A DNA stretch of 64,000 nt from Macrocystis pyrifera (Eukaryota; Sar; Phaeophyceae; Laminariales; Laminariaceae). Positions within the stretch are counted from its first letter, which is position 1; every line of letters begins with the position of its first letter. Of the stretch, positions 43,096 through 53,384 are shown piece after piece. Location: positions 7,644,611-7,708,610 of the forward strand of contig JASSKH010000021.1 of the NCBI GenBank assembly GCA_031763025.1, in the 5' to 3' direction. A model generated the notes under the pieces. The model had not been told where the DNA came from and did not search any database. It saw only the letters and a list, made by a program, of their open reading frames with translations. A program made the translations under genes and the position numbers.

Positions 43096-43224
43096 GTGTG
43101 GGATGTTGTGCAGACACGGACGGGACCTTCAACCATCTTGGGGGTATCCCACGCCTTCGGTTGAGCGGCCCCGTAGGGCGAAAATACGTCTGCCGAAAAG
43201 CGCTGCCCCTGCCATGTCTGTAAA

Positions 43225-43580
43225 GAGCGGCGTTGAGTTCGCACAAGGGGCGTGTGAGTGTCGTCGTTTTCCAGCGCTCGTTTTCTCTTTACAACGGCAA
43301 GGGCGCTAGAAGTCGAACGCTCGATTCGGAAGGCTCTCTCTCTCTCTCTCGACCAGGTCATTCCGAAAACACCTTAATGTGGTTGTTCGGTATTGGCAAC
43401 CTTAACCCTTTCAGTTTAGTGCTCCAGTCCCGTTTTGGGGACAGACTACTCAGAAATTGGCTGGTTTGTCCCCAAAATGGGACTGCAGTCCTAAAAGAGC
43501 TAATCTTCCTGTTCTGGAAAGAATCGAGCGCTGAGAAAACGGTCGATCGCACTCCTGCGCGGTTTCAATGCTCTTCACGG
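43225..43580 (+). repeat. Dispersed repeat C carrying a MITE-2 (43412-43502)
   Basis: Same blocks as 30850-31240, including the embedded MITE-2 at the same position, so the composite duplicated as a unit. A (CT)n run lies at 43335-43350. Confidence 0.75.
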
Positions 43581-43799
43581 TGGCATGCGTCTCAGTTTTT
43601 TCTCAGGACCAGGTGTAGGCCCTGACCCAGCGCTCTAAGTGGGCACTGATAGGCCCCGTCTTTTTCGGATAGAGGGGGCTGGGGCGTGATTACGGAATGC
43701 TGATGATACGCATGCCGTCTAACCCTCGGGATACATTCCGGCAACCACCAAACCGCGTCCTCAAATCGAACCAACTTATCACCCTGGCCCGAGAATGTA

Positions 43800-44045
43800 C
43801 GCTATGTGGTGGCATGAAGTGGTGGCACTAAGTGGTGGCACAAAGTGGTGGCGCTAAGTGGTGGCGCTAAGTGGTGGCACTAAGTGGTGGCGCTAAGTGA
43901 TGGCGCTAAGTGGTGGCGCGAAGTGGTGGCGCTAAATAGTGGCACTAAATAGTGGCGCTAAGTGGTAGCGCTAAGTGGTCGCAATACGTGGTTGCACTGA
44001 GTGTTGGCACTAGGTGGTGGATCTAAGTGGTAGCTCTAGGCGGTG
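43800..44045. repeat. 13-bp minisatellite, about 18 units
   Basis: Unit TAAGTGGTGGCGC/AC, immediately upstream of the terminal exon of gene 4. Confidence 0.9.
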
Positions 44046-44098
44046 GAACTACTGCGCTGCAATATAACTATATCTGTGTCGCGGTTTTGCGACCACAG

Positions 44099-44179
44099 GG
44101 CCTGTACATCTCGTGGGTGAAGAATCGGCACGGACACTGTGTGAACTGGATGTCCAAAGAAAAGAACGGTTTAACGTGA
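44099..44179 (+). CDS. Gene 4 terminal exon
   Basis: Acceptor GCGACCACAG, phase 0, 26 codons then TGA (44177-44179). Encodes GLYISWVKNRHGHCVNWM and ends KEKNGLT. Phase matches the previous exon. It gives gene 4 at least six exons over 9.6 kb. The predicted product runs LADxWT domain, basic/disordered, Gly/Glu-rich, helical, beta-like, C terminus. No typical polyadenylation hexamer (AATAAA) was seen close by. Confidence 0.68.
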   Translation, partial: GLYISWVKNRHGHCVNWMSKEKNGLT

Positions 44180-44401
44180 AGAACACACACGCAGTCTAAG
44201 CACTACCTTGCGCAAGCCTGTATTACCACCTGCCAAGGGTGTATTCACCCAACACCATTTCCGATAACAGGGTTTGTCGAATCGTGCCATCCTTCGCCTC
44301 GTCGATAAAACGTGCGGGCCAACGTATACCGAAGTCGAGCCTCTCTTTTCCTTGCCCCAACCGAACGTTTTTTCTGCATTTCTATCTCCCCCGTCGTCAA
44401 G

Positions 44402-44475
44402 ATGCTGGTCGTGCTAGAGCTTTTGGAGCAGCTGATGCGCGAGGAGGCGGGCAAACTCGTGGAAAAGACTGTCGA
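44402..44475 (+). CDS. Gene 5 first exon
   Basis: ATG after a C/T-rich stretch opens 24 full codons of a strongly helical, Leu/Glu-rich N terminus (MLVVLELLEQLMREEAG), then donor TGTCGA|GTGAGC in phase 2. It lies only 220 bp after the stop of gene 4 on the same strand. Its partner exon is uncertain; the first copy of the cassette at 46666 has a matching phase and would continue without a stop. A short Leu-rich helix could be an oligomerisation segment or a leader. Confidence 0.5.
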
Positions 44476-44564
44476 GTGAGCATGACGGGAAATACAGTAT
44501 GGTTGTCAGTAGCAAGGCATGCCTTGGTTAGATTTCACGGCTAGTTACTGGTGGGGGTCTTTAC

Positions 44565-44745
44565 GGATCAGATAAACCCTCGCGGGTCGGATCGGATCGG
44601 ATCGGACCGGATCGGGTCGGGTCGGGTCGGATCGGGTCGGATCGGGTCGGGTCAGGAGGTTTTTTTTAAACTCTGACGGGTTGAGTCGGGTCACCCTTAC
44701 CCGACCGGGCCCGACCTTACCCGCGAGGTTTGAACCGACCAGTTT
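44565..44745. repeat. GGGTC-rich dispersed repeat, copy 2
   Basis: (GGGTC)n / (GGATC)n block at 44585-44655, then GACGGGTTGAGTCGGGTC. Opposite orientation to copy 1. Confidence 0.75.
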
Positions 44746-44799
44746 TACATGCTTGGTTTTATTTTTTGGGTGGCAGACTTCACCATTAGTTTTGGGCAA

Positions 44800-45690
44800 A
44801 TGCCAAAATCAGGTATACCTGATCCGTCTGAGCCAAAATCAGGTACATGCTAAAACCAAGTAAAAAACGCGCGCCACGAGCGGTGTGATGTCCATGACAA
44901 TCCGGAAAAAATAATAATGCGCCTAAAGCATTAAGCGTGCCACATGGCCTCCAAAATCTGAATTGTATTGTGTTCTTCAGGGTGTATCATAGGTACCACG
45001 GGCTCCACTTGGACCTGCAAAGAGTCACTATTAATATGCTTCGTGTGTTTCGCCACGTCGGGAGCGCCAAGAGTATTTACTCTGGCGCCCCCCCCCCGTT
45101 GACAGCTTTAAAGCTTCCAGACCGTCCTCGCGGAACCGCCTGCTCGGCACGAAATTATCTATTATGTCTTGCCGTACCAAACCTGAGACCACCTCGACGC
45201 GGGGTGTTGCAGACGAAACGCCGAGTGTCCATGGTGCTGTAAAGACCGCTGTGAACATAGAAAACAGAGTACACACAACAACTATTAATAACTGAAGCAC
45301 ATCGCACACCCCAAAGGAGAAACAGTGAAACCAGCGTACGCATGTATGCATGTATATACGTACTTTTACGTACGACGTACGAGTACAGAGTTTATACGTC
45401 AATACAGAAGAATTTCAACCGAGGGAGGGCAGACGCGTACGGAGAGAAAACAAAGTGTACGTATGGCCTCTCTGATTGGTTTACAGTTGGCCAAAATTAG
45501 TTGAAAGCTAGACAGAGTAGAAAAAAATCAGGTGTACCTTGGCCTTTTCGTGCCAAAATCAGTTACAATGTCAGCTTGGCCAATAGCAGGGCTCCTGGTG
45601 TGTGTTTTGTACTTAATTTCAGTATGTAACTGTTTTAGGCACGAAAGTGGCCAGGTATACCTGATTTTGGCAAAAACCCATTAGTTTTTA
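44800..45690. other. About 0.9 kb flanked by inverted repeats, no gene inside
   Basis: TGCCAAAATCAGGTATACCT at the left end recurs inverted at the right (AGGTATACCTGATTTTGGCA). A further partial copy lies at 45520 and a relative at 49585-49665. Possibly a diverged non-autonomous element. No supportable frame. Confidence 0.4.
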
Positions 45691-45976
45691 TTGGGTGGCC
45701 GAAGTGCGACGATCAACTTTGTCGAGTTTGTGTCCGTAACAACTCACGTCGAGGCACAGAGAGACGCGCCAGTCAGAAACAAAGATTCAGAACTCCACAA
45801 AAACTTTCGGCGCAATCAAATAACAGTAACACCTGCCTGATACTATTTAAACCAGCTAAAAAACCGCCGAAGTCGGCGATCTATAGTCAGCCAACTCGCA
45901 GGCCTACTGCTTGTATAGCTGATCTGGTGGGTAAGTACGTGTCGAAGCGCCTGAAACCTTAGACTTCAACTTTGCC

Positions 45977-46429
45977 CTAGTAACCTTTCAAGACTCCCCA
46001 TAGTTTTCTTGGAGTTACCCCCACCTGGCACCCTGATCCCATTTGGTACTTAACCCCCCCCGGTGGGCCTTTCCCGTTCGACACCCTGCCACCGTTTAGC
46101 TTGGTGCAGAAAATGGTTCCCCCGTCGACCCAGGGAGGAGCACGTGGGATTACGCCCGAACCAACCGCGGAACGTCGTCCTTGAATTGGAGAGGTTTTGT
46201 CTTTGACCTCGGCGTAAGATATACAGGGCGTTCCGCAGCACGCGGTGTGTATAGCTCTGTCGTCGCTGTATGTGGAGATACCTCCGGGTACTGCAAAAGC
46301 CGCAAAAGTGTTCGAAGTGCCCGTTTTGTTTTTGGTTGAGCGACGGGCGGGAACAAAAAACTCGAGTGCTGAAGAGACTGCCGTTTTGCCGTTGATGTAC
46401 AGGCGCTTACTTGGTGTCTTTATCAACAC
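45977..46429 (-). CDS. Possible ORF, 150 codons, unknown
   Basis: Minus-strand frame open for 150 codons (contains TFAAFAVPGGISTYSDD and KLNGGRVSNGKGPPGG). All three minus frames and two plus frames are partly open here, and codon bias is weak, so strand and frame are not decided. A degraded element ORF is as likely as an exon. Confidence 0.2.
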   Translation of the reverse strand: MLIKTPSKRLYINGKTAVSSALEFFVPARRSTKNKTGTSNTFAAFAVPGGISTYSDDRAIHTACCGTPCISYAEVKDKTSPIQGRRSAVGSGVIPRAPPWVDGGTIFCTKLNGGRVSNGKGPPGGVKYQMGSGCQVGVTPRKLWGVLKGY

Positions 46430-46624
46430 CTTCAGCAGCTAAATCTATGCGTAGAACCTTGTCCGGATGGTGCAATTTTTCGTATATGTGTCGAGTCTAT
46501 ATCGTTAACGTCCACCAATGGTGCTAAAGCAAGTAGCACATACTTCGTTCCAGCTAGACACTGGCAGCTATCTCTAATTATTTATTTTCACGGACGGGGA
46601 GTTACATAATGAAGCTTGCTCCTC

Positions 46625-47085
46625 TCGCCCCCCCCGTCCCTCTCAAAGAATACGAACCCTCTCAGGACAGCGACGGTGTCCATCTGTGCTCCACCCCCCA
46701 CCAGATACTACGAGACACCCCGCACGAGATTTCTCCTCTCAACCTATGCGAGGGGCTATGGACATACAACTACGGTCATGCATGACATGAGCCCCCCCGC
46801 CTTCCCAACGAATACCAAAACCTTTCATGACAGCGATGGTGTTGATCTGCACGCTGCCCCCCACCGGATACTACTAGACACGCCGCACGGACTTTCCATC
46901 CTCATCCTCCCATCACCCGCCTCCCCCCCCCCCCCGCCTTCCAAACGAACACCAAAACCTTTCATGACAGCGACGGTGTCGATCTACACTCTATCCCTCA
47001 CCGAATACTACGAGACACGCCGCACGAGGCAAGCCGTCCGTTTCGCCAGCCTGTTCTCGCGAGCGCAGCTCCTCCTCCAGCGGTG
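46625..47085 (+). repeat. Exon cassette in three tandem copies
   Basis: Each copy has a C tract, a CAAAACCTTTCA or AACCCTCTCAG acceptor-like stretch, and an exon-like body beginning ACAGCGACGGTGTC (46666, 46830, 46967). A family A end (TACGGTCATGCATGACATGA) lies between copies 1 and 2. In the frame with the best codon bias, copy 3 stays open (SLTEYYETRRTRQAVRF); copy 2 has TAG where the others have GAG. Confidence 0.7.
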
Positions 47086-47295
47086 ACACCGTCTGGCCCA
47101 GAAAACAATGGTGCCACGGCGCAAAAACAACCCGCAGATATCAGGAGTGCTGATGGCACGCGCAAGGGTGGCATTAGCATACCAGGCCGAGATAGATTCA
47201 GTACGGAAGATGGGGGAAGCTTCGGTGCCGGTTCGGAGGCGGGACGGGGGCTCCTCCAGGGAGAGAGGACCGTCGGCTCTATCGGTCAAGGCCAG
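46967..47295 (+). CDS. Gene 5 exon(s), frame broken by one TGA
   Basis: One frame reads from copy 3 of the cassette (RFASLFSRAQLLLQR, about 80% G/C at position three), meets TGA at 47084-47086, then continues in the same frame (MARARVALAYQAEIDSVRKM, then RRRDGGSSRERGPSALS) to a donor GCCAG|GTGGGG in phase 2. The TGA could be a real nonsense mutation, a sequencing error, or lie in an unrecognised short intron between CAGCG|GTGACA and CTGGCCCAG|AAA (19 nt, implausibly short). Another frame (VTPSGPENNGATAQKQP) is open throughout and cannot be excluded. Confidence 0.4.
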
Positions 47296-47454
47296 GTGGG
47301 GAAGGAATGCCTCGCAAGGATTAATAAGCACAGAAAAGGGGGTGCAATAGTGAAGTAGTCGGTATTGTTGTAATGCTTGCTCTGTGACAATGTGCAAACA
47401 TGAGGTCCAATGACGTACCACTCATAAACGCCTCCCGAAATTATCAGAGCTGTT

Positions 47455-47660
47455 CTCGGTTCGGGTGAAAACCTAGCGGGTCTAGTCGGGTCGGATTGGG
47501 GGTAACGGTGATCCGACCCGACCCGTGAGAGCGTGAAAATCTCCTGACCCAACCCGACCCGACCCGACCTGCCCCCGACCCGACGTGACCCGACCTGGCC
47601 CATCACGTAAGTAAAAAATCCTGACCCAACCCGTGGGTCGGGTCATGGCTCGTGAAGAGT
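47455..47660. repeat. GGGTC-rich dispersed repeat, copy 3
   Basis: TCGGGTGAAAACC, (CCCGA)n blocks, GGGTCGGGTCATGGCTCGTG end. Confidence 0.75.
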
Positions 47661-47819
47661 CCTGGTAATTATTGTTATGTCTGCCATCTGACAAAGTGCA
47701 GCATGAGCTTCAACGTTGATCGCGCATAAATCTTCCCAGAGAGAAGAAGAAGACCTACTGGTATTGTTTTGTTTCAGGAGAGCATGTGTTACTTCGCCCC
47801 AGACGATGCAGTAGTTTTC

Positions 47820-48175
47820 CACACGTCGGACAGATCAGATCATCTACAGATAGATCATCTAGATCAGCTACATCCTAACCTGCCGGTATGAGATGCTGTG
47901 CAAGGTCTGTACAGCACAGACCCAACCCAGGAAGTACGTGCTAGATCATGCAGATATATATTTCTCGCTACTCGGAAACTCGAGCTAGATCATATAGATC
48001 ACTGAAGATGTGTCTGCCGTGCAATATCTGGACCATGAAGTATTACGGGGGGACCATAGTAAATAGGACCTACGGCAAACACAAAAACCAATATATTTCC
48101 CTATTTTTATTAACAATAGTTGGTCCTATTTACTGTGGTCCCCCGTCATAAGAATCGACGATCTGTCCGAGGCGT
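47820..48175 (+). mobile_element. MITE-3 copy interrupted by MITE-1
   Basis: CACGTCGGACAGATCAGATC start, CCTAACCTGCCGGTATGAG core, then MITE-1 inserted at 48041-48150, after which CGATCTGTCCGAGGCGTG completes the MITE-3 end. The two MITE-3 ends are imperfect inverted repeats. Confidence 0.8.
48041..48150 (-). mobile_element. MITE-1 copy i (nested in MITE-3)
   Basis: GTATTACGGGGGGACCATAG to GGTCCCCCGTCATAAG; near-complete. Confidence 0.85.
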
Positions 48176-48284
48176 GCTTTAGTTTGCCCCACTGTAGACG
48201 ATATAATCGTCCACTCCAGACGATACACACAAGGGCGGGTGGGGGGTGCAATGATTCAGTTACCTCGTTAGTTAGGCAGCGCTG

Positions 48285-48475
48285 ACTGGGTAGAGCAGTA
48301 GGCTATCCCTTCGAACCAACGGAAACCGACAAAACGGAACACATATGCTCGAAGCCTAACTCCCCTCTTGGTTAACTGAGTAAAAGGGTAGTAGGTTGTC
48401 TCTTGTGACCAACAGAAACCGACCGAAAGAAGCACCTGATGCACGAAGCCCAACCTCCCCTTCTGTACCTGCTTG
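48285..48475 (+). repeat. Tandem pair of tRNA-like units, about 95 bp each
   Basis: Both copies contain GTAGTAGGYTRTC, CCAACRGAAACCGAC and GAAGCCYAAC; the first starts GACTGGGTAGAGCAGTAGGC, A-box-like. No cloverleaf forms. Confidence 0.5.
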
Positions 48476-48583
48476 TGACCTAACATTGACGTACGTTTGT
48501 GTTTGTTCGTGTATTATATTCCCTACTCGACGATTCAACGACCTGCTGCTCGAACATATCTGCCCCCCCCCCCCCCGACCCAG

Positions 48584-48856
48584 GCCATCTACTACAAGTG
48601 CGCATGTCCCACGACGAGAGGTGCCTGCTTAGAGGTCACGCTCTCCTGCGAGCGTGGAGATATCAACGACAACGCCTCCTTCACACCTCCTCCCTGTGTC
48701 AGCCTCTACGCCGCACAAGCCCCCACTCGCCCGCCCCGCCTGTCTTCCTACCCCTGGGTCTCCCTCGAAAAGCGGTCCCATCGCCTTCTTCTGAACTGGA
48801 AAGTGCCGTCGTCGTGGGGCAGAGAAATCAACGCTTGCTCGAGCCCCCTGCTGCTG

Positions 48857-48892
<36 letters not shown>

Positions 48893-48964
48893 GTTTTCCC
48901 CCCACCCAACGCCCACCGCCACCACCACCCCCCATCCACATTATGGTTGTCTGTTCCGGGGTGA
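48584..48964 (+). CDS. Cys-bearing exon with a poly-Leu run
   Basis: A 15-base C run then GACCCAG gives a phase 0 acceptor. The frame with about three-quarters G/C at position three reads AIYYKCACPTTRGACLEV then SCERGDINDNASF, a Cys-rich start, then PRLSSYPWVSLEKRSHRLL, and a (CTG)n tract coding about 15 Leu (48841-48890), ending at TGA. A different frame (48499-49305) is open longer, and its part after the CTG tract looks coding; a CTG-length change or unseen splice could link the two. Partner exons unknown; position suggests gene 5. Confidence 0.45.
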
Positions 48965-49029
48965 AGCCGCGCCCAACCTCCTCCACTGCGGGTACCGACG
49001 ACAATAAAATCGGTTTCTTGGACGACGCA

Positions 49030-49210
49030 AGAGGAGGAGAACATGAAGCAACCGTCATTGGGGAGGACCGGGGGGAAGGGGTTTCCAGGATTCAAGAGAG
49101 GCTGAAAGGGGCGGAGACCGGGGGAAATGAAACTGTCATTGGGGAGCACCGGGGGCAAGAGGCTGGGGTTTCCTGGGTTCAAGGGAGACCGGAAGGAGCG
49201 GGGACCGGGG
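49030..49210 (+). repeat. 78-bp tandem duplication in a coding-like frame
   Basis: GTCATTGGGGAGGACCGGGG and GTCATTGGGGAGCACCGGGG begin two diverged units. In the 48499-49305 frame they encode related peptides (TVIGEDRGEGVSRIQERL and TVIGEHRGQEAGVSWVQG). Confidence 0.6.
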
Positions 49211-49305
49211 TTTTCGGGGGTCGGAGAGTGAAGTTCTCGATTGGAGTGAGGGTGGTCGGGCCTCCCAGGGCGGTGCTTGAAGGAAGGTGGGGGGCGAAAA
49301 ACTGA

Positions 49306-50391
49306 CAGAGAAAAAAGTGTTTTTGTTGCGAGCGAATTCGAGTTTTTAATTTTTTGACGGCACCTAAAAAAATACGGTAAGGGTCTTCCCTTTCGAGAGA
49401 GCCGCCTGATGCGTCTGCCTTCCTCGAACATAGCGTTCCCAGTATCGTTCCGCTAACGTACACAAGTCGACGACAGTTGCGTACAAACCCCCTGCTACGC
49501 AAGTTCCTAGCGACAAATATACTGGGGTAAAAGCCAAAAAAGTTATGCCTACACAGTACTTCCATTAGAGACAAGATGTGATTGTTACCTGGTTTAAGTG
49601 TGTACCTGTTACCTAGTTTTAACCCAACATGAAACAGGTATACCTGTTTTTGGTTGAGATCCATTGTAACGATCCTTTTTTTTGTACGTTCAGGTTTATA
49701 TTGTTATTATTTTGCTTGCCTTCCGACCATATAGCGTAGATGCCGTTCCTATCCACCTTAAAGTCGCAGCTCGGGCTGTCTGTGTAAGTCTGCCAGGGGG
49801 ACGAGCTTTTTTGTTAGCCGGAGACGATAAGGTAAGCCAACCCACGCGGTACACTTCGAGCATTATGGTGCGTACGATATGCTGTCATAGCATGCACCAG
49901 AGTCGTTGCGGGTCAGATAGATGGCCGCTACGTACCATTTATCGAAAGTTTTTTTTTACGGGAATTTGTCTTTTTATTCGTGTCCCGCAAAGCTGCAGCC
50001 CTGCAGTAAGTAGGGGCCAGAGCTGGTTCGCCAGAGACGAGAAGGTCGTCAAGGCACGGAAACGTTCAAGCACTTCAGTGTAGCCCTTTGGTGAGAAACC
50101 TGAAATCAGATGGCGGGCTAACATCCTTACTCTGGCGGAGCGAGAGGGGAGTTGAATTCCTACAATTCCCTGACTAGACGGCGGGCTAGGCTACACACCT
50201 TTTTTTAGGCTAGACTTCTTACTGTCTGACTTCTTACGATGAGGGCCGATAGGTGTCCGTTACGAGTGGGAGATACATAGATACACCCGACGGTAAACAA
50301 TATTATTCTTTTTGACATCGCTGGAGATGCTATTAACATCAATCAGACCTGAATACTTGACGAAAATATTCCAATAAAGTAGTTCATTTTT
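49306..50391. other. Intergenic, no gene supported
   Basis: Minus frame 49179-49664 and plus frame 49682-50083 are open but unbiased. 50010-50200 contains a short direct repeat (GGCGGGCTA twice). Confidence 0.4.
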
Positions 50392-50847
50392 ATGAGCACG
50401 GGCTTGCATTGTCCAGCGACACATGGCGGTTCTGGAAATACTATTAACACTCGCACGAACCTAATACACGGCGAAGCTGGCGTCGAAAAGACACATACGC
50501 CGACCGTCGCACCCCGAACCTTACAGCTACGACACCTTCTTGAAAAAGCCTCCATAAAAATGAACCTGCCCATTTCCACGAGCAGATGGTATTCACTGCC
50601 CTGGGGAGATGAGCTCAGGACGGCGGAACAACCCGGACATCCCCTGACGGTGTACGCCACAGTGCAGCTCCCAACATCACTCAAGGTCACGCGGTGGGGG
50701 CCGCCCCGCCAAGGAGGAAACCTTAAAGAGGGTCCCGGGCCACCGTACGGGCTAGGCAGCGATTACATGTGCTGTGAGGACGAAGTGAAGGAATCCCAAG
50801 GGTCGACTGCGTTGTTCGTGGATACTCAAGTTTTAGTGACGATTCAG
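50392..50847 (+). CDS. Gene 6 first exon
   Basis: ATG at 50392 is the first start after an in-frame TAG, 152 codons to donor ATTCAG|GTGAGG (phase 0). The best-biased part begins after a possible internal acceptor CCTTACAG (50526): LRHLLEKASIKMNLPISTS, SRWYSLPWGDELRTAEQP, GHPLTVYATVQLPTSLKV, YMCCEDEVKESQGSTALF and VDTQVLVTIQ. So the region 50392-50526 may be 5' UTR or intron instead. Alternating hydrophobic residues suggest a beta-rich domain; two adjacent Cys. No family recognised. Confidence 0.6.
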
Positions 50848-50949
50848 GTGAGGAGAGTCTTTACACTTAAACCCATTTACGGGGGGGGGGAGCAAATCAA
50901 TGTAATCGAAAAGAAACAAACCTTGCCAATTAAGGTTTGTAGTCACAGC

Positions 50950-51115
50950 CAGCGGGGGCGGGGGGTATTCACGTCATGCATAGCCGTAGTCGTATGACCA
51001 TAGACCATGGCATCCCTACAATGCCGGGACGGAGGCACGTGGGGTCTGTTTTCACTGGACCAGGCAAACATTACTTGCACCAAGCGCGAAGTGAAACATG
51101 AGGTGTTCGGCGCCC
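50950..51115 (-). repeat. Family A repeat, partial, minus
   Basis: GGGGGTATTCACGTCATGCA, CGTAGTCGTATGACCATAG and ACATTACTTGCACCAAGCGC. Confidence 0.75.
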
Positions 51116-51136
51116 CTATGGCTCTAAGAATTTCTC

Positions 51137-51245
51137 TGACGGGGGACCATAGTAAATAGGACCTACGGTACACACAAAAACCTATATATGTACCTATTTT
51201 TACTCGCAATTAGTTGGTCCTATTTACTACGGTCCCCCGTAATAA
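51137..51245 (-). mobile_element. MITE-1 copy j, ending 8 bp before an acceptor
   Basis: GACGGGGGACCATAGTAAAT to ACGGTCCCCCGTAATAAG. The next bases, ACTGCAG, form the putative acceptor of the exon at 51254. Confidence 0.85.
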
Positions 51246-51253
51246 GACTGCAG

Positions 51254-51476
51254 CCAGCGTGGCAAGTACCCCCCCCGCCTGTCTCTGAACAACCCACTGC
51301 TGTGTCAATGTTTGTGTCACAACAACGTGTCAGCTTCGACCGTCAGACCCAACGGAGCTCGTTGACGTCTACTGTGACTCCTCCCCAAGACCGGGCCCCA
51401 ACCCTGCCGATCACGCCTGGTGGATGCCGGCCGGAGGCGCCCAGCGGGAAGCTGCGAAACCCCGGCCGCGTTCCAG
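51254..51476 (+). CDS. Gene 6 exon, Pro/Ser/Thr-rich
   Basis: Acceptor AGACTGCAG at 51253 in phase 0, matching the previous exon; donor GTTCCAG|GTAAAC in phase 1; 74 full codons with G/C-rich third positions. Contains PPPPVSEQPTAVSMFVSQQR, FDRQTQRSSLTSTVTPP and ITPGGCRPEAPSGKLRNPG. Low complexity suggests a disordered or extracellular linker. A later acceptor (GACCGTCAG, 51343) is also phase 0 and would use the AAGTACCCCCCCC tract as its pyrimidine tract. Confidence 0.6.
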
Positions 51477-51550
51477 GTAAACACTATTGCAGCGGGTACG
51501 GCTCACCTTGATGCAATCACTTTTTTTTTCAAGCTTTGACCGCGGCGAAG

Positions 51551-51650
51551 GCGGGGGGGGGGGAGAGAAAGGGTGACTCACTCTTATGCATGGCCGAAGT
51601 CGTATGGTGACCGTAGACCCTCGCATCCCTACAATGCCGAGACGGAGCCC
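51551..51650 (-). repeat. Family A repeat end, minus, truncated
   Basis: GGGGG run, TCTTATGCATGGCCGAAG, CGGAGCCCGTCGG. Confidence 0.7.
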
Positions 51651-51674
51651 GTCGGATGTTTACAAAGCACAGCG

Positions 51675-51955
51675 CGGCAAAAGTTTCGCACCTGGGGCAG
51701 ACAGATCATGATCTATCTCTCTACAGCAGATCATCCACCGCGTAGTTCCTAAACCTGCCTTTGTGAGAGGATTGCGCCGGATCTGCGTACTACAGTAGAA
51801 CAGATCTAACCCGGAAGCACGTGCTAAAATCGTGCAAATTGTCGGCTACCATCCGACAACATGAGAAACAGATCGTACAAATCAGGGGCCTGTCTCCCTG
51901 AATGGTCTAGGGTCTAGCTCATGATCAAGCAGGAATCGATGATCTGTCCGAGGTA
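51675..51955 (+). mobile_element. MITE-3 copy, complete
   Basis: CACCTGGGGCAGACAGATC start; CTAAACCTGCCTTTGTGAG and GATCTAACCCGGAAGCACG core; end GATGATCTGTCCGAGGT. Terminal regions are imperfect inverted repeats. Confidence 0.75.
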
Positions 51956-52396
51956 CCATGAAATTTCGTCAAAACTCAGCTTCTGGGGGGGGGGGGGAGG
52001 TGAAGAGCTTCTTGAGTGTGGAGACTCGCAAAATTAAGGTCCCACTCCTACCCTCGCAAGCTTTTAACACGCCTCTTCAACTAGACCCGGGACGCGGGAG
52101 TTAGACCCACGTAACATGATTTTTTGTTTTCTCGTGACATATGAGGTGGGGTGGATCGTCGCATCAGGCTGAATATCGCCTTGTGCTCTCATGTCTAAAG
52201 ACACCAGGAAAAAAGTCGTCCCCTGCACTAGCTCTTCCCCTGATTGCTCCCGAGCAGCAAGCTTAAGTCCACTGGAGATTATAAAACAACACTAGGAACA
52301 TTTTCTTCTTCACTGGGGGAATATGTATATGAAGTAATCAACGTTGAAGCTCATGCTGAACAGTGTCGGATGGCGAACGTTTTTTTAATCTACCAG

Positions 52397-53253
52397 CAGC
52401 ATGACTTCTCCACCAGCAACCGGGGCAGGAGCAGGAGCAGAAGTAGGAGGAGAGGCAGGCCCGGTCAGGGCAACACGCTCAACAGAATCAACAGGAGCAG
52501 TAGACGCGGTAGCGGTAGGGGTGGCAGGAGAGGCGGGTGGAACCGGAAAACGCTCGGCTGAGAAAAAAACCAACGAAGAAGACGACGATGGCGGTGGGGG
52601 TCGCAGCTACTACCGCGTCGACCGCCAGGCCCACACCCCCGCCCCTCCCCAGACCAGATCAGAAGACTTCACCCGGCTAGCACTAGAAAGGATCGGTACG
52701 ACAACGAGCGACGGTATGGGTGGGAGAGAAGCAGCCGACATGACCACCAAACACGGTTTCCAGCATAGTCCCCTCATTAGTGGGGGGGCGGAGGGCGGCG
52801 ACAGCAGCAGCAGTACCCAGTTGTTGGCCAACAGCAACACCACGACGATATTGCTGGGCCGGTGCATCAACGAGAACATCACCACGGCGGGCGAACGCGA
52901 GACCACGGCCGGCACTTGTGTCACGACCGCGCGCGAGAAGGGAATCGTATTCGGCACTCATGTTGCACCCGCGCGAAACAACTGCAGCGGCGGCGGCAGT
53001 TTCAGGGACCGACAGAACGGCGGCCAAACGTTGCAGAAACAGCGGGGTGAACCCGACCGCGGCCCGTCGACAGCAGCACACACCGCGGCTGTATCGGCTG
53101 CGGTGGTAGATTCGACGGCGATAGCGTTTGGCGGAGGGGGGGAAGGAGACACGTGGTCTTCGTTACCCGAGAGAGACGCGACGGAGATTGGGAATGCCGG
53201 GTGGAGCAGGATGACCATTGCCATGCCGGGCGATCACGACGGGGCGTTGCACG
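52397..53253 (+). CDS. Gene 6 exon, large disordered region
   Basis: T-run then CTACCAG acceptor (phase 2), in-frame ATG at 52401, 285 codons to donor TTGCACG|GTGAGC (phase 1). The first 50 codons arise from an (AGGAGC)n-like repeat (GAGAGAEVGGEAG). Later parts have good third-position bias: acidic EEDDDGGGGRSYYRVDRQAH, then SEDFTRLALERIGTTTSDG, SSSSTQLLANSNTTTILL, ENITTAGERETTAGTCVTT. Ser/Thr/Gly-rich, probably disordered. A second frame at its start (SNRGRSRSRSRRRGRPGQG) has a better third-position signal for 52400-52555 but hits TGA at 52561; with an A7 run right there (52562-52568), a local indel is possible. Incoming phase does not match the 51476 donor, so an exon may be missing. Confidence 0.6.
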
Positions 53254-53384
53254 GTGAGCGAAAGCAGCAGCATCAGCATTGCATACGATGAAAAAAAGGG
53301 GGTGTTGATTGCCACTGTTACGACACTATTGTTGAGGGTCACTGTGAATGTTTAAAAAATATCACTACAGAGCTCTTCACGGGT

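Noticed and set aside
45977-46429. Confident minus-strand gene
   Set aside because: Kept only as a weak candidate, because five of six frames are partly open and codon bias is absent.
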